A DNA stretch of 64,000 nt from Mycobacterium basiliense (GCF_900292015.1 NZ_LR130759.1:1-64000); one strand, 5' to 3'; positions 48,872 through 60,469 are shown, counted from the stretch's first letter. A program made the numbers and translations. Notes: generated by a model from the sequence alone, not told the origin.

Positions 48872-50158
48872 TTAGTTGCCGTTCGACGACGGTGTCCGCC
48901 GCCCCACCATGCCGTGCACCGCCAGCCCGACCACATAGATGACCGAACCGGACAGGGCGAACGCCGGCGCGTGTCCGTCATCTGGGATCAATGCCGCGGC
49001 CACAGTAACCGAAGCGATATATGAGACCCAGAACAACGCATCCTGCACAGCGAAAACGTGGCCGCGCAGGGCGTCGTCGACGTCGATTTGCATCGCGGAA
49101 TCGGCGCACAGTTTAACCACTTGACCGGCCACACCCAGCAGAAATCCGCACACCACCATGATCGGGAGCACCAAGCCGGCACCGGCGAGCTGGACGGTCG
49201 CGGCCGCCGCCAATGCGCCGTTGGCGGTGGCATAGCGGCCCCAGCGCCGAATGCAGGCCGGGGTCAAGACATTGGCCAGAAACGCCCCGAGACCGGTGGC
49301 GGCGAAGAACATCAGGGCGGTCCCCAACCCTTCCACCTCGGCGTCTCGCATGTGGTGGACCAACAGCAGGACCAGCAATGAATTGATGCCGACCACCATC
49401 CGGTGTGCGGCCAAGCCGGACAAGGCGGCGCCGACGCTGGGGAGCTGAATAACGGTGCGCACCCCGTGTAGCCAGCCGGTGATCACCGCGTAGACGGCCG
49501 ATCCGTGGATTGCGCGCTGGGTGTCGTCGGGACCAAGCGCCCGCGGCGCGAATCGCAGCGATAGCAGCAGTGCCAGCGCTACCGGGAGCATGGCGATGAA
49601 GATGACTGCGGCGGCGCCGTGGTCTCCGCCGCCGGCGAGCCAACGGGGCAGCAACATGAAGTTGGCACCGAGGAATGCCGAGACCGCGCCCGCCGCGATG
49701 GCCACCGAATTCATCGTGACCACCTGCTCGCGGGGCACTACGTGCGGCAACGCCGCCGATAACCCGGAGGCCACGAACCGGGCCAAGCCGTTGGCCAGCA
49801 GGGCGCCGCACAGCAGCAGCAGGTCGCCGGCCCCAACCGCCAAAATCGTGGCGATCCCGGCAATGAAGACCAACCGGCCCGCGTTGGCGCCAACCAGCAC
49901 CAGCCGCCGATCCCACCGGTCCATCAGCGCGCCGGCAAAGGGACCAATCAGCGAGTACGGCAGAAACAGCACCGCAAACGCGCGCGCAATCGCCATCGGA
50001 TCGGTAGCCCGGTCAGGGTTGAATAGCAGCGCTCCTGCCAAACCCGCCTGGAAAAGCCCGTCGCCGAATTGGCTTGCCATGCGCACCTGCAACAGCCGCC
50101 AGAAATCGGGCAGATCACGCACCGAATGCCAAAGTGCCAGCGGTGCGCTGGCGTGCAT
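48872..50158 (-). CDS. MFS transporter (Rv0037c type)
   Basis: A 428-aa membrane protein with about 12 helices, starting at ATG 50158 ([20 protein letters not shown]), close to the M. tuberculosis protein. MFS features: [14 protein letters not shown] between TM2 and TM3 and [17 protein letters not shown] later. Substrate unknown. The frame is open to 50401 but without conserved sequence. It precedes the mycothiol-family gene on the same strand. Confidence 0.88.
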   Translation of the reverse strand: MHASAPLALWHSVRDLPDFWRLLQVRMASQFGDGLFQAGLAGALLFNPDRATDPMAIARAFAVLFLPYSLIGPFAGALMDRWDRRLVLVGANAGRLVFIAGIATILAVGAGDLLLLCGALLANGLARFVASGLSAALPHVVPREQVVTMNSVAIAAGAVSAFLGANFMLLPRWLAGGGDHGAAAVIFIAMLPVALALLLSLRFAPRALGPDDTQRAIHGSAVYAVITGWLHGVRTVIQLPSVGAALSGLAAHRMVVGINSLLVLLLVHHMRDAEVEGLGTALMFFAATGLGAFLANVLTPACIRRWGRYATANGALAAAATVQLAGAGLVLPIMVVCGFLLGVAGQVVKLCADSAMQIDVDDALRGHVFAVQDALFWVSYIASVTVAAALIPDDGHAPAFALSGSVIYVVGLAVHGMVGRRTPSSNGN

Positions 50159-50298
50159 CCGGCTGCGAATCACTGAACCCACTTCCACGGTCGGACGCAG
50201 GCAAGGCTGATTCCCGCGGTGCCGATCCAACAACAGTACAAATATCTGTCGACCGCGCTGGTTTAACCCGGCAATGCTGTTGGGAGTGCCATGATGTT

Positions 50299-50907
50299 GT
50301 GGTGGCGGCGCACGACGATCCGGAAGACTATGCCGCACCCGCGGCGCAGCGGGTGCGGGCGGGCACTTTGCTACTGGCCAACACCGATCTGCTGGAACCA
50401 ACTTTCCGGCGCAGTGTGATCTACATCGTCGAGCACAATGACGGCGGCACCTTGGGTGTGGTGCTCAACAGACCCAGCGAAACCGCGGTCTACAACGTAT
50501 TGCCACAGTGGGCCAAACTCGCGTCCAAGCCAAAGACGATGTTCGTGGGAGGCCCGGTGAAGCGCGACGCTGCGCTGTGTCTGGCGGCGTTGCGTATCGG
50601 CGCCGATCCAGATGGAGTATCCGGCCTGCGTCACGTCGCAGGCCGCATCGTGATGGTTGATCTCGATGCCGAACCGGATCTGATCGCGCCGCTGGTCGAA
50701 GGGGTACGAATCTACGCTGGGTACTCCGGTTGGACCATCGGTCAGCTCGAAGGAGAGATCGAACGCGACGATTGGATTGTGTTGTCGGCATTGCCATCTG
50801 ACGTTCTGGTCCCGCCCAGAGCCGACCTGTGGGGACAGGTGCTGCGCCGACAGCCGTGGCCACTTTCGCTGATTGCCACCCATCCGATCGATCTCAGTCG
50901 GAACTAG
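50299..50907 (+). CDS. UPF0301/AlgH family protein (Rv0038 type)
   Basis: GTG 50299 gives 202 aa, as in M. tuberculosis. AlgH/UPF0301 hallmarks are [62 protein letters not shown] and WIVLSALP. The molecular role is unknown. The frame continues open upstream, overlapping the MFS gene on the other strand, but without conserved sequence. Confidence 0.93.
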   Translation: MVAAHDDPEDYAAPAAQRVRAGTLLLANTDLLEPTFRRSVIYIVEHNDGGTLGVVLNRPSETAVYNVLPQWAKLASKPKTMFVGGPVKRDAALCLAALRIGADPDGVSGLRHVAGRIVMVDLDAEPDLIAPLVEGVRIYAGYSGWTIGQLEGEIERDDWIVLSALPSDVLVPPRADLWGQVLRRQPWPLSLIATHPIDLSRN

Positions 50908-50965
50908 CGCGCTCCCCCGGCTCGTCGGCCCCTGGATACGCACCGGGTGATCGATGGCCCCGAAT

Positions 50966-51316
50966 TCAGTGACAGGAAAACGCGCAGGATTCGCAGGAGC
51001 CGGTGCAAGCATCCGGGTCAGGGTCCGCGGCCTGCCGCGCGAGCAGGTAGCGGGCGCTCTGCCACGAACCGGCGGCCAGAGTTCCGAACGCGCCGGCAAC
51101 GCAGACGATCACCACCACCACGGCGGTGGGCGGGGATGCGGTGAGCCCAACCACTCCCCCGGCTGCCAGCATGATGGCGGCGGCGAACTGAGTGGGCGCC
51201 ATCGCGCGGAGCGCTAGCCGACCGGTTTCCGCGGTCGGCGGCTGGGAAACGGACCAGGTGGCCGAAATTGCTGAAGCCAGCGCCGCGCATAGACACAGCA
51301 CGCCCGCGATAAGCAT
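50966..51316 (-). CDS. Small membrane protein (Rv0039c type)
   Basis: A 116-aa protein with three or four hydrophobic segments (LIAGVLCLCAALASAISATW, AAAIMLAAGGVVGLTAS, AVVVVIVCVAGAFGTLAAG) and a Cys-rich end (CTGSCESCAFSCH). Function unknown. ATG 51316. Confidence 0.82.
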   Translation of the reverse strand: MLIAGVLCLCAALASAISATWSVSQPPTAETGRLALRAMAPTQFAAAIMLAAGGVVGLTASPPTAVVVVIVCVAGAFGTLAAGSWQSARYLLARQAADPDPDACTGSCESCAFSCH

Positions 51317-51393
51317 GGGCTCACAATACGAGCTGGCGATTACCGCTACGCCTTCGGCCAGGTTCGGGATCGATCGCGCGGGTTCGGCGGTGG

Positions 51394-52473
51394 CTAGTGC
51401 GACGGGGCGGGCGTCAGCGTTGCCAGCGGCGGCAGCGCGGACGCGGTGCCCGGCACCGACTGCACGGCGGTATTGAGGTTGGGTGCGGGCGCGTGCGGGG
51501 GTACCTGGGCGGGCGCGGCCACCGGCGCCGGGTGGGTTGTTACCGGGGCCGGTGCTTGAACGGGCGCGACCGGTGCTGTGGACGCTGCCCCCGGTCGCGC
51601 GGGCGCATGCCCCTGCGCCGCCGGCACTGACACCCGGAACCCGTTGATGATGGCGTCGGTGGCCGGACCGTCGGCCACCGCCTGCGACAGCGCGGTAGTC
51701 ACCGATAGCGACACCAGATATCTATCGGCTCCAGCGCTGGCCAGCACATGGCGTCGGGAGGTGTTGAGCGTCATGTCGTTCTCGCGAAAGGTGCCCTCAA
51801 TGATTGAGGACGGGAAGCCGGCGAAGTTGGCCATCGACGCGTTTGTCGTGCGCCAGGCCAGCAGTTTCTGGCTTTCGACGAAGCCGTGCGAGATCGCCTC
51901 GGTGGCATCGAAATCGCCGAGCAGCCGGTACACCACCACCTGTGCGTTCGACGTGTAAACGCTATTGCCGCCGACCCGGTCGGCGATGACCGCAAACGCA
52001 TCGGGCACATTGGGATCGGGCACCTGAGTCCACCGCGGAGGCATTGGCAGCACGATGTCGAGAGCTTTGAACCCCTCGGGGCGCTGCGCCTCCAGTTTGA
52101 CGCCTTTGTCTTGCAGGTACTCCCTCAGCGTGCCGGTCGTGGCGGGAGTCACCGAGGGGGGCAGCGGCACCGCTGCCGCGGGTGCGGACCCGGTTGCCGG
52201 GACGGCTGCGGGGATGGGCGCCGAGGTCGCTATCGGCGCTTGTACGGGTACCGGTGCGGGAGCGGGAGAGAATCTGTTGCTGACCCCGCCCGGAACTGCG
52301 GTGAGGTTCTGAACGGGTGGGGTTGTCGACTGCGCGGGAACCGGAGCGGGGGCGGGTGGCTGGGGAATCAGTGGTTCGGCTGACGCCTTGCCGCCCGCGA
52401 TAACCATGACGCCGATGACACCGGCGGCGATGCCACCTGCGAAGACCCGCAAGGTGCGCGCGATCCGGATCAT
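51394..52473 (-). CDS. mtc28: Secreted proline-rich antigen Mtc28 (LpqN/LpqT domain)
   Basis: The 359-aa protein starts at ATG 52473 after GGAGGG. It has a signal peptide ([21 protein letters not shown] with a likely cut near KASA-EP), an N-terminal Pro/Ala-rich region (about 35-125), an LpqN/LpqT-type domain (about 130-275) and a Pro/Ala-rich tail. It is longer than the 310 aa of M. tuberculosis Mtc28 because both Pro/Ala regions are expanded. The open frame to 52731 is not conserved. Confidence 0.9.
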   Translation of the reverse strand: MIRIARTLRVFAGGIAAGVIGVMVIAGGKASAEPLIPQPPAPAPVPAQSTTPPVQNLTAVPGGVSNRFSPAPAPVPVQAPIATSAPIPAAVPATGSAPAAAVPLPPSVTPATTGTLREYLQDKGVKLEAQRPEGFKALDIVLPMPPRWTQVPDPNVPDAFAVIADRVGGNSVYTSNAQVVVYRLLGDFDATEAISHGFVESQKLLAWRTTNASMANFAGFPSSIIEGTFRENDMTLNTSRRHVLASAGADRYLVSLSVTTALSQAVADGPATDAIINGFRVSVPAAQGHAPARPGAASTAPVAPVQAPAPVTTHPAPVAAPAQVPPHAPAPNLNTAVQSVPGTASALPPLATLTPAPSH

Positions 52474-52671
52474 TTTGCGTCGGTCCCTCCGAACTGATCG
52501 GGCGCCAATGCCCGTCGTCGAGGCTGAATGTAACCAGCGGTCAACGGCGCTGAACAGGCTCGAAATAGAGCTGGGATGAACCTCTGACCGGTGTGCAATG
52601 CAACCGATACCAACCTGTGGCCGCCGCCTGGGCGCTAACCCCCACGGTGCCGCCCTTATACCCTGTTGGGC

Positions 52672-55602
52672 GTGACCGAATCGTCGACCACGACACCCGG
52701 CGGCCCACCCGGCGACATGCTCGGTGTCCAAGACGCGGAGTCCGAGGCGCCGCGGTACCGCTACACCGCCGAGCTGGCGGCCGGGCTGGAGCGGACCTGG
52801 CAGGACAATTGGGACCGACTGGGGACGTTTAATGTGCCCAACCCGGTGGGAACGTTGGCTCCAATGGACGGGTCCCCGGTACCGACCGACAAGCTGTTCG
52901 TCCAGGACATGTTTCCCTATCCATCCGGTGAAGGCCTACACGTAGGTCATCCGCTGGGCTATATCGCCACCGACGTCTTCGCCCGCTTCCACCGGATGAA
53001 GGGCCACAACGTGCTGCATGCGTTGGGGTTCGATTCCTTTGGGCTGCCAGCGGAGCAATACGCCGTACAGACGGGCACGCACCCGCGCATCAGGACCGAG
53101 GCCAACATCGTCAACTTCCGGCGCCAGTTGGGCCGACTTGGTCTCGGCTATGACAGCCGCCGCAGCTTCTCGACCACGGATGTCGAGTTCTACAGGTGGA
53201 CGCAGTGGATTTTCCTGCAGATCTACAACGCCTGGTTCGATGTCAACTCCAACAAGGCCCGTCCCATCAAAGAGCTAATTGCCGAATTCGATTCCGGTGC
53301 CAAGACTCTCGATGATGGTCGGTATTGGGCCGCGCTGTCGGCGGGGGAGCGGGCCGATGTCGTCGACAGTTACCGGCTGGTTTATCGGGCCGACTCGATG
53401 GTCAATTGGTGCCCGGGGCTGGGCACGGTGCTGGCCAACGAAGAAGTCACCGCCGACGGCCGCAGCGATCGGGGTAACTTTCCGGTGTTCCGCAAGCGGC
53501 TGCGGCAATGGATGATGCGCATTACCGCCTACTCGGACCGGTTGCTCGACGACCTGGATGTGCTGGATTGGCCAGAGCAGGTCAAGACCATGCAGCGAAA
53601 CTGGATCGGCCGCTCGACCGGCTCTTCTGCGTTGTTTTCGGCGACGGCGGCCAGTGGTGACCGGGCCGGTGCAGGAGTCGACCTCGAGGTTTTTACCACC
53701 CGGCCCGACACCATGTTCGGCGCGACGTATCTGGTTCTGGCTCCCGAACATGAACTGGTTGATGACCTGGTCGCCGCAGCTTGGCCAGATGGCGTCGACT
53801 CGCGATGGACCTATGGCGCGGCAACGCCGGCAGAGGCCGTCGCCGCCTATCGTCGCGCAATTGCGGCCAAGTCGGACTTGGAGCGTCAGGAAAGCAGGGA
53901 GAAGACCGGCGTCTTCCTGGGCAGCTACGCTGGGAACCCGGCCAACGGTCAGCGGGTGCCGATCTTCATCGCTGACTACGTGTTGGCCGGCTACGGCACC
54001 GGGGCCATCATGGCGGTGCCGGGCCATGATCAGCGGGACTGGGACTTTGCCCGGGCCTTTGGCCTTCCGGTCGTGGAAGTGATTGCTGGCGGCGATATTT
54101 CAGAATCGGCGTACACCGGTGACGGCGCCCTGGTGAACTCCGGCTATCTCGACGGCATGAACGTGGCGGACGCCAAAGAAGCCATCACCGCTCGCCTCGA
54201 GTCAGATGGCCGGGGCCGTGCGCGTATCGAATTCAAGCTCCGTGACTGGCTTTTCGCGCGACAGCGGTATTGGGGCGAGCCGTTCCCGATCGTGTACGAC
54301 AGCGATGAAAGGCCGCATGCCCTCGACGAGGCCGCGTTGCCGGTTGAGTTGCCCGATGTGCCGGACTACTCGCCGGTGTTGTTCGATCCAGACGACGCGG
54401 ATAGCCAGCCCTCGCCACCGCTGGCCAAGGCGACCGACTGGGTACACGTGGAATTGGATCTGGGCGACGGCCTAAAGCCCTACACCCGCGACACCAATGT
54501 GATGCCGCAGTGGGCCGGTAGCTCTTGGTATGAGCTGCGCTATACGGATCCGCACAACTCAACACAGCTGTGCGCCAAGGAAAACGAGGCGTATTGGATG
54601 GGCCCGAGGCCAGCCGAATACGGCCCGGACGATCCTGGCGGCGTCGACCTGTACGTCGGTGGCGCCGAGCACGCCGTCCTGCATCTGCTGTACGCCAGGT
54701 TCTGGCACAAGGTGCTATACGACCTGGGTCACGTGAGTTCGCGCGAGCCCTACCGCAAGCTCATCAATCAGGGCTACATCCAGGCATTTGCCTATACCGA
54801 TTCGCGCGGATCGTATGTGCCGGCCGACAAGGTGATCGAGCGTGACGGCAAGTTTGTCTATCCGGGCCCTGACGGCGAGATCGAAGTGTTCGAGGAATTC
54901 GGCAAAATTGGTAAGAGCCTGAAGAATTCGATATCACCCGACGAAATCTGCGACGAATACGGAGCCGATACGCTGCGGGTCTATGAGATGTCGATGGGCC
55001 CACTTGAGGCGTCCAGGCCGTGGGCTACTAAGGACGTCGTTGGTGCCCAACGCTTTCTGCAGCGGGTATGGCGGTTGGTAATCGACGAGCGCACCGGCGA
55101 AACCCGGGTACGCGACGACAATGGCGAGCTGAATATCGACACCTTACGTGTGTTGCATCGCACGATCGCCGGTGTCTCTGAAGACTATGCGGCACTACGC
55201 AATAACACTGCGGCGGCCAAGCTGATCGAGTACACCAACCATCTGACCAAGCAGCATCGCGCGTCAGTTCCTCGGGTCGCGGTGGAGCCGCTGGTGTTGA
55301 TGCTCGCGCCACTTGCCCCACACATGGCAGAGGAGCTGTGGCTACGGCTGGGAAATAGCACCTCGCTAGCGCACGGCCCTTTCCCGCAAGCCGATCCTCG
55401 ATATCTGATCGACGACACCGTCGAATACCCGGTGCAGGTGAATGGCAAGGTGCGCGGTCGGGTAGTTGTGGCCGCCGACGCCGCCGACGACGCGGTCCAG
55501 GCCGCTGCACTGGCGGATGAAAAAGTGCAGGCGTTTCTGGCCGGTGCCACGCCACGCAAGGTCATCGTGGTCACCGGTCGCTTGGTCAACCTCGTCGTCT
55601 AA
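52672..55602 (+). CDS. leuS: Leucyl-tRNA synthetase
   Basis: A class I synthetase that attaches Leu to tRNA-Leu. GTG 52672 gives 976 aa (TTG 52666 adds two). The HIGH motif is GLHVGHP, the KMSKS motif reads [10 protein letters not shown] near residue 755, the CP1 editing domain includes [12 protein letters not shown], and [12 protein letters not shown] and NGKVRGRV are the usual downstream motifs. It is not in an operon with its neighbours. Confidence 0.97.
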   Translation: MTESSTTTPGGPPGDMLGVQDAESEAPRYRYTAELAAGLERTWQDNWDRLGTFNVPNPVGTLAPMDGSPVPTDKLFVQDMFPYPSGEGLHVGHPLGYIATDVFARFHRMKGHNVLHALGFDSFGLPAEQYAVQTGTHPRIRTEANIVNFRRQLGRLGLGYDSRRSFSTTDVEFYRWTQWIFLQIYNAWFDVNSNKARPIKELIAEFDSGAKTLDDGRYWAALSAGERADVVDSYRLVYRADSMVNWCPGLGTVLANEEVTADGRSDRGNFPVFRKRLRQWMMRITAYSDRLLDDLDVLDWPEQVKTMQRNWIGRSTGSSALFSATAASGDRAGAGVDLEVFTTRPDTMFGATYLVLAPEHELVDDLVAAAWPDGVDSRWTYGAATPAEAVAAYRRAIAAKSDLERQESREKTGVFLGSYAGNPANGQRVPIFIADYVLAGYGTGAIMAVPGHDQRDWDFARAFGLPVVEVIAGGDISESAYTGDGALVNSGYLDGMNVADAKEAITARLESDGRGRARIEFKLRDWLFARQRYWGEPFPIVYDSDERPHALDEAALPVELPDVPDYSPVLFDPDDADSQPSPPLAKATDWVHVELDLGDGLKPYTRDTNVMPQWAGSSWYELRYTDPHNSTQLCAKENEAYWMGPRPAEYGPDDPGGVDLYVGGAEHAVLHLLYARFWHKVLYDLGHVSSREPYRKLINQGYIQAFAYTDSRGSYVPADKVIERDGKFVYPGPDGEIEVFEEFGKIGKSLKNSISPDEICDEYGADTLRVYEMSMGPLEASRPWATKDVVGAQRFLQRVWRLVIDERTGETRVRDDNGELNIDTLRVLHRTIAGVSEDYAALRNNTAAAKLIEYTNHLTKQHRASVPRVAVEPLVLMLAPLAPHMAEELWLRLGNSTSLAHGPFPQADPRYLIDDTVEYPVQVNGKVRGRVVVAADAADDAVQAAALADEKVQAFLAGATPRKVIVVTGRLVNLVV

Positions 55603-55659
55603 GTGGCCGGTGCACAATCATTTTCGTGATATGACGGGAATGGTACGCACGGTAGCACG

Positions 55660-56325
55660 CTACCGAGGCCGGATGACGACCTCGTGGACGTGGCCGTCGG
55701 GCGGGGTGGCCACCGCGTTGGCGACCGCTGCGGCAATGGTGTCGGCCCGCAGGAATCTGCTGGGATCGTAGTCACCACCTTCGAACTCGACCAGTTCGCG
55801 CTGCATGTCGGTATCGGTACGTCCGGGAAAGACCGTGGTCACCCGCAACGTGGGCTCGTCGGCACGCAACGAGTTGGCGACTGCGCGTAAGGCGAACTTG
55901 CTCGCGGAGTAGGACGCCATGCCCGGGGAAACATTGCGTCCCGAGCCAGAGTTGATGAACACCACTTGGCCGCGTGCTTGTCGCAGCGCTGGTAACAGGG
56001 CCAACGTAAGTGCCACCGCTCCAAAGACATTGACATCGAAAGTGGCCCGCCAGTCGTCGACGTCGGAGTCCCCAAAATGACCGGGAATGGACAACCCGGC
56101 GTTGTGGACCAACACGTCTAGTTGGTCCACCACCTCGCAGCTGGCCTGGATCGTATCGGTGTCAGTCAGTTCCAGCGGAAACGTGGTGGCACCCAGCCGC
56201 TCGGCGACGGCGTCAAGCCGCTCGGAGGGACGGCCGGCCAAGAGCAGGGTGTGCGTTGGCGCCAACGCTTTCGCGATCGCGGAGCCAATGCCGCGGCTGG
56301 CGCCGGTGATGAGTGCAGTTGGCAT
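55660..56325 (-). CDS. Short-chain dehydrogenase/reductase
   Basis: The 221-aa protein has the classic SDR pattern: NAD(P) site LITGASRGIGSAIA, VLVHNAGLSIPG, an active-site Ser and YxxxK in SGSGRNVSPGMASYSASKFA. Substrate unknown. Start ATG 56325. In H37Rv, as I recall, leuS is followed directly by the MarR gene, so this gene is an addition in this organism or a loss there. Confidence 0.9.
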   Translation of the reverse strand: MPTALITGASRGIGSAIAKALAPTHTLLLAGRPSERLDAVAERLGATTFPLELTDTDTIQASCEVVDQLDVLVHNAGLSIPGHFGDSDVDDWRATFDVNVFGAVALTLALLPALRQARGQVVFINSGSGRNVSPGMASYSASKFALRAVANSLRADEPTLRVTTVFPGRTDTDMQRELVEFEGGDYDPSRFLRADTIAAAVANAVATPPDGHVHEVVIRPR

Positions 56326-56355
56326 CGCTTTAGTAATTACCAATCTCTCTGGCAG

Positions 56356-56868
56356 TCAGTTAGTTTCACGATTCATTGGGTGCGATGGGTCGCTCGGGGG
56401 CGGGCCGGCGGGTTCGCCAGCGGCCAAACGTTGCAGCGGCGCCAGCGCCGCGGTCAGGGTGTCGAGGTCGGAGTGCGGGAGTTGGCTAAGCATGCCGGCG
56501 AGAGCAGCGTGCCTGTTGGCCAGCGACTCGGCGTGTACGGAACGCCCCTCTGCGGTGATGTCGACCAGCACGGCACGCAGGTCTGATGGGTCACGTGATC
56601 GCTTGACCAGGCCAATTTTCTCCAGGCGGCGGATCGCCACGGTGGTCGTGGGCGTTCGAACCCGTTCGTGCGCGGCCAGGTCGGTCATCCTGATCGGACC
56701 TCGGTCGAGCAACGTCACTAGAATCGACAGTTGCGCTAGCGTCAATTCGCCGGCGACCGCTCCGTTGGGGTCTCCGCGCCGCAGGATCGAGAACAGCTTG
56801 GACAATGCGCGATGCAATCCCTCCGCCAGCTCCGTCACCTCGGGTGCGGTGGATTTGCTCTCCGCCAT
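56356..56868 (-). CDS. MarR-family regulator (Rv0042c type)
   Basis: A 170-aa protein with a MarR winged helix (ELTLAQLSILVTLLDRGPIR, then LAAHERVRTPTTTVAIRRLE, then wing RSRDPSDLRAVLVDI). It probably controls the nearby SDR gene 30 bp downstream, with which it is co-directional. Start ATG 56868. Confidence 0.92.
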   Translation of the reverse strand: MAESKSTAPEVTELAEGLHRALSKLFSILRRGDPNGAVAGELTLAQLSILVTLLDRGPIRMTDLAAHERVRTPTTTVAIRRLEKIGLVKRSRDPSDLRAVLVDITAEGRSVHAESLANRHAALAGMLSQLPHSDLDTLTAALAPLQRLAAGEPAGPPPSDPSHPMNRETN

Positions 56869-56931
56869 AAGTCGGCAGTCTAACCCGACATGTGTCTAGC
56901 TCAAGACACTGTTTGGTCCAGCCCGCGATGA

Positions 56932-57681
56932 TCACAGCACTTGGGCCAGGATCCGCTGTAGCCGCTCGGTTTGTGCGGCCTCGAATATTTGGGCCGGGGG
57001 GCCGGCTTCGACAACCTTCCCATGATCCATGAATACGACGGCATCCGATGTCGAGCGGGCGAAGCCCATTTCGTGGGTGACTACCACCATGGTCATACCG
57101 TCGGCTCCGAGGTCGGCGATCAGTGCCAGGATGTCTTTGACCATTTCGGGGTCGAGCGCTGAGGTTGCTTCATCGAAGAGCATCACTTGCGGTGCCATCG
57201 CCAGTGCACGGGCAATCGCGACGCGTTGCTGCTGGCCACCCGATAGTGTGCCGGGGCGGGCACTGGCCTTGTGTTTCAGGCCAACTCGGTCCAAGTGAGC
57301 GAGGGCCAGCTCCCTGGCCTGGCCGGATGGCAACCGGCACAGCTTTCGCGGCGCCAGCGCGACGTTGTCGAGCACGCTGCGGTGCGGGAACAGGTTGAAA
57401 TGCTGGGACACCATCCCGATGCGCTGGCGCAGTTGGTTGGGGTTGTCGCGCAACACCGATCGTCCGTCCAGCAGGATGTCGCCCCGGTCCGGCTCGTGCA
57501 ACCGGTTCAGGGTGCGAAGCAGCGTCGACTTGCCGGACCCGGAAGGACCGATCACCGCCGCGGTCGTCCCTGCCGGCACCTCGATATCGACACCGCGCAG
57601 GACTGTGGTACCGCCCAGAGTCTGATGAATATCCTTGGCTGCCAGCGAAACTGGGATTCCGTGTGGTGCAACGCCCATCAT
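56932..57681 (-). CDS. Amino-acid type ABC transporter ATPase
   Basis: A 249-aa GlnQ-like ATPase: Walker A GPSGSGKST, Q-loop GMVSQHFNLFPH, signature LSGGQQQR, Walker B VMLFDEATSALD and H-loop VTHEMGFA. The gene is intact. Its partner permease/binding-protein gene just upstream is decayed, so this subunit has lost its local partner and may work with another permease or be on the way out. Confidence 0.92.
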   Translation of the reverse strand: MMGVAPHGIPVSLAAKDIHQTLGGTTVLRGVDIEVPAGTTAAVIGPSGSGKSTLLRTLNRLHEPDRGDILLDGRSVLRDNPNQLRQRIGMVSQHFNLFPHRSVLDNVALAPRKLCRLPSGQARELALAHLDRVGLKHKASARPGTLSGGQQQRVAIARALAMAPQVMLFDEATSALDPEMVKDILALIADLGADGMTMVVVTHEMGFARSTSDAVVFMDHGKVVEAGPPAQIFEAAQTERLQRILAQVL

Positions 57682-58440
57682 GTGATCGCCGGACCGAGGG
57701 TCGAGGTGACGATTTCGGACGGGTCTTCGGGATCCGGTTTGGCGCGGCCGCGCCGCAGCCGGGCGTCAATGTAGTTGACCAGGTGTGTCAGTGGGACCGT
57801 CAACACGAGGTAGAAGATGCGCGCGGCCACCAGCGGCGACAGATTGCCGGTCTGGGCGTTGAGGTCACGGCCGACCTGGAATAGCTCACGCTGATTGGCG
57901 ACCAGACCCAGGAAGTAGACCAACGCGGAGGCTTTGAGCAGTGCGATGAACTGGTTGACCAGTGCCGGCAGCACCCTCCGTACTCCTCGCGGCACGACAA
58001 CCAGCCGCATCGCACCCGAATAGCTGAAACCAAGCGCGCGAGCGGGGTGCCCACGAATCGGACGTGTAGGCCCAGCCTGGCGGCGACGGCTCGGAGTGGT
58101 TCGTTACCGAAGCCGGTGAATCGCCCAGTGGAGTTGATGCAGGTGTTCGGCGTCCGATAGCGTGCCGGCCGTCAGAACCCCGGGGGTGCCCAAGCCCAGT
58201 GCATCGATGTTCACCGAGCTCAACGGCACGACCGAGGCGGTCGTGCCGGAATCGTCGACACCGGGACCGCTCGCAGCCCTAGACAGGTCTTCCGGTAGGG
58301 CCCGCGGGCATCGCGAGCCATCTTGGTTTGCGTCGACGGGGCGGGGCCCGCTGGAATTCGTCACCGCCACCAGATGGCCCCGATGGCGGCGGCCGCGCCT
58401 ATGCCAGCCGTGGCTAACTGTCGCGCCATCTACAGAGCGC
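57678..58440 (-). pseudogene. Decayed amino-acid ABC transporter binding-protein/permease gene
   Basis: Pieces of one gene remain in shifting frames. At about 58440-58370 a start and leader (ATG GCG CGA CAG, MARQLATAGIGAAAAIGAIWW) end in TGA. At about 58260-58060 comes the binding-protein start (TASVVPLSSVNIDALGLGTP, LSDA, then after a frameshift NTCINSTGRFTGFGNEPLRA). It then jumps to the C-terminal end of a GlnP-type permease (RALGFSYSGAMRLVVVPRGV, then VRRVLPALVNQFIALLKAS) and ends at 57678. The middle of the binding domain and most of the permease are deleted. The stop overlaps the ATPase start by 4 bp, so they were one operon. Confidence 0.75.
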
Positions 58441-59208
58441 CTCGGCTGCGGCCAGGTTGTAGTCGGGACCATCGCAGCCGACGGTCAGCAGACTGACACC
58501 AAGGTCGGTGAGGGCCTGGGCGCTGGCGATCAGCTCGCCATCGTTGCCGACGGCGGCCGAGCGTTCGATGGCGGCCGGATCTCGACCGACCTCGGCACAG
58601 TGCCTGCTGAGCACATCGGATTTGGCCGGGAACTGGCCAGCTGAGGTGAAGCTGTGCCAGATGTCGGCGTGTTCGGCGACCAGCCGCAGGGTCTTGCGTT
58701 CACCCCCGCCGCCGATCAATACCGGGATGTGACGGGTCGGGGCGGGGTTCAGCTTGGACAGCCGTGCGTTGATGCGGGGGAGGGCAGCGGCGAGGTCGTC
58801 CAGTCGGGTACCGGCGGTGCCGAATTCGTAACCGTATTCGTCGTAGTCTTTCTGCTTCCACCCCGAGCCGATACCCAGGATGAGCCGACCGTCGGAAATG
58901 TGGTCGACGGTGCGAGCCATGTCGGCGAGCAGTTCTGGATTGCGATAGGAGTTGCAGGTGACCAGGGCACCGATCTGGATGCGTGAGGTCTGCTCGGCCC
59001 AGGCGCCGAGCATCGTCCAGCATTCGAAATGAGCACCATCGGGATCGCCGAAGAGCGGGAAGAAGTGGTCCCAGTTGAACACGATGTCGACACCGATGTC
59101 TTCGCAGCGGCGAACGGCATCGCGGATATGGCCATAGTTCGGGGCGTGTTGCGGCTGCAGTTGAACGCCAATACGGATGGGCCGATCAGGATGAGCGGGT
59201 GAGGTCAT
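58414..59208 (-). CDS. LLM-type F420-dependent oxidoreductase (Rv0044c type)
   Basis: A luciferase-like monooxygenase family protein, which in mycobacteria often uses coenzyme F420. ATG 59208 gives 264 aa, as in M. tuberculosis. Motifs: IGVQLQPQHAPNYGHIRDAV, GVDIVFNWDHFFPL, ILGIGSGWKQKDYDEYG and PVLIGGGGERKTLRLVAEHA. Substrate unknown. It slightly overlaps the fossil transporter start. Confidence 0.92.
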   Translation of the reverse strand: MTSPAHPDRPIRIGVQLQPQHAPNYGHIRDAVRRCEDIGVDIVFNWDHFFPLFGDPDGAHFECWTMLGAWAEQTSRIQIGALVTCNSYRNPELLADMARTVDHISDGRLILGIGSGWKQKDYDEYGYEFGTAGTRLDDLAAALPRINARLSKLNPAPTRHIPVLIGGGGERKTLRLVAEHADIWHSFTSAGQFPAKSDVLSRHCAEVGRDPAAIERSAAVGNDGELIASAQALTDLGVSLLTVGCDGPDYNLAAAEALCRWRDS

Positions 59209-59302
59209 GGGACCACGGTAGGCCCGTTCGACTCTGCGTCCACGGTCGGTGAGCGACGCGGTGATCCTCCGCCACTGCAGGCTCGGCGCCTTCAGCGCAG
59301 GC

Positions 59303-60229
59303 TCAGCGTTTGTCGAGCACCCCACGCAGGATGCCGGTCAGCACGTTGGGTTGGTCGCTTTGCACCGAGTGTCCCGAATCCTCGACGACGCGTGCACCCC
59401 GGAAATGTGTTGCGCGCCTACCCAGTTCGGCAACATCCTGGTCGTCGACAAAGCCTGATTTGCCGCCCCGCACCAGGGTGATGGGTGCCGACAGCGCCTC
59501 GACATCGTCCCAGAGGCCGGCGAAGTCCGGAAACGTGCGGATGGCGTCGTAGCGCCATGTCCAGTGGCCGTTGTCGAGGCGACGAGAGTTATGGAACACG
59601 CCGCGTCGCAACGCCTTGACCTCCCGATGTGGTGCAGCGGCGATCGTCAGATCCACCATGGCCTGGAAGCTGCCGAACTCCCGTTCCCCATGCATCAGCG
59701 CCACCGTGCCGCGCTGTTCGGCGGTCATTTCGGAATGGCGTTGCAATGCCGACGGGGTAACGTCGACCAGCACGAGTTCGTCCACCAGCTCAGGCGCCAA
59801 TGTTCCAAGCCGTAGCGCGGTCAGCCCGCCCAGCGACATGCCGACCACGAATTCGGCGCTCGGCGCCAGCTTGCGCAGCACCGGTGCGAGGGTGTTGGCG
59901 TTGCGTTGCGGTGAGTAGTCGCCGTCCCCTCGCCAAGCGGAATGACCGTGCCCGGGCAGATCCACCGCCAACGCGGGCACTCCAAGGCCGACGATCACGG
60001 TATCCCAGGTGTGGGCGTTCTGCCCGCCGCCGTGTAGGAAGATCACCCGCGGCGTCGAGCTGCCCCAGCGTAGGGCACTGACTCTGGCTTCGCCGGTGCC
60101 CGCCTCGATCCGCGCTACCTCAGGCAGCGGGCCGCGCACGCCGGCCTGCTCAGCGTTCTCGGCCAGCAGATCGAATTCGCTGAGTCCGGAGATTTGGTCG
60201 TCGGAGATTTCGGTCACGATCCCTGACAC
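59303..60229 (-). CDS. Alpha/beta hydrolase (Rv0045c type)
   Basis: A 308-aa serine hydrolase. It has the oxyanion motif FLHGGGQNAHTWD, the nucleophile elbow VGMSLGGL with Ser, an Asp in DDVEALSAPITLVRG and a C-terminal His in SGHSVQSDQP. M. tuberculosis Rv0045c is an esterase. The start may be one of several close codons at the N-terminus. Confidence 0.92.
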   Translation of the reverse strand: MSGIVTEISDDQISGLSEFDLLAENAEQAGVRGPLPEVARIEAGTGEARVSALRWGSSTPRVIFLHGGGQNAHTWDTVIVGLGVPALAVDLPGHGHSAWRGDGDYSPQRNANTLAPVLRKLAPSAEFVVGMSLGGLTALRLGTLAPELVDELVLVDVTPSALQRHSEMTAEQRGTVALMHGEREFGSFQAMVDLTIAAAPHREVKALRRGVFHNSRRLDNGHWTWRYDAIRTFPDFAGLWDDVEALSAPITLVRGGKSGFVDDQDVAELGRRATHFRGARVVEDSGHSVQSDQPNVLTGILRGVLDKR

Positions 60230-60469
60230 TACGAACTACGCCGCGAGCTCGGAAGCAGCACATCAATGACCCACCTGTCACTTCAGTAACTGCACTGGTG
60301 GGGTGGGATCGTGCCCGCCTCAGAGCGACAATCCGCGCCGCGTTGTCTGACACACCGAGGTTTGTCGCGAAGAGGTGGGCAACTCGGGGTACCCCGAACT
60401 CTATGACCAATGTGAATGACGAGCCGGGCGGAAAAGGACGGCTTGACCGCCCGGTCGCGTCACCAGGAA
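60230..60469. other. Gap between hydrolase and ino1
   Basis: 240 bp on which I see no gene or clear signal. Confidence 0.4.
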
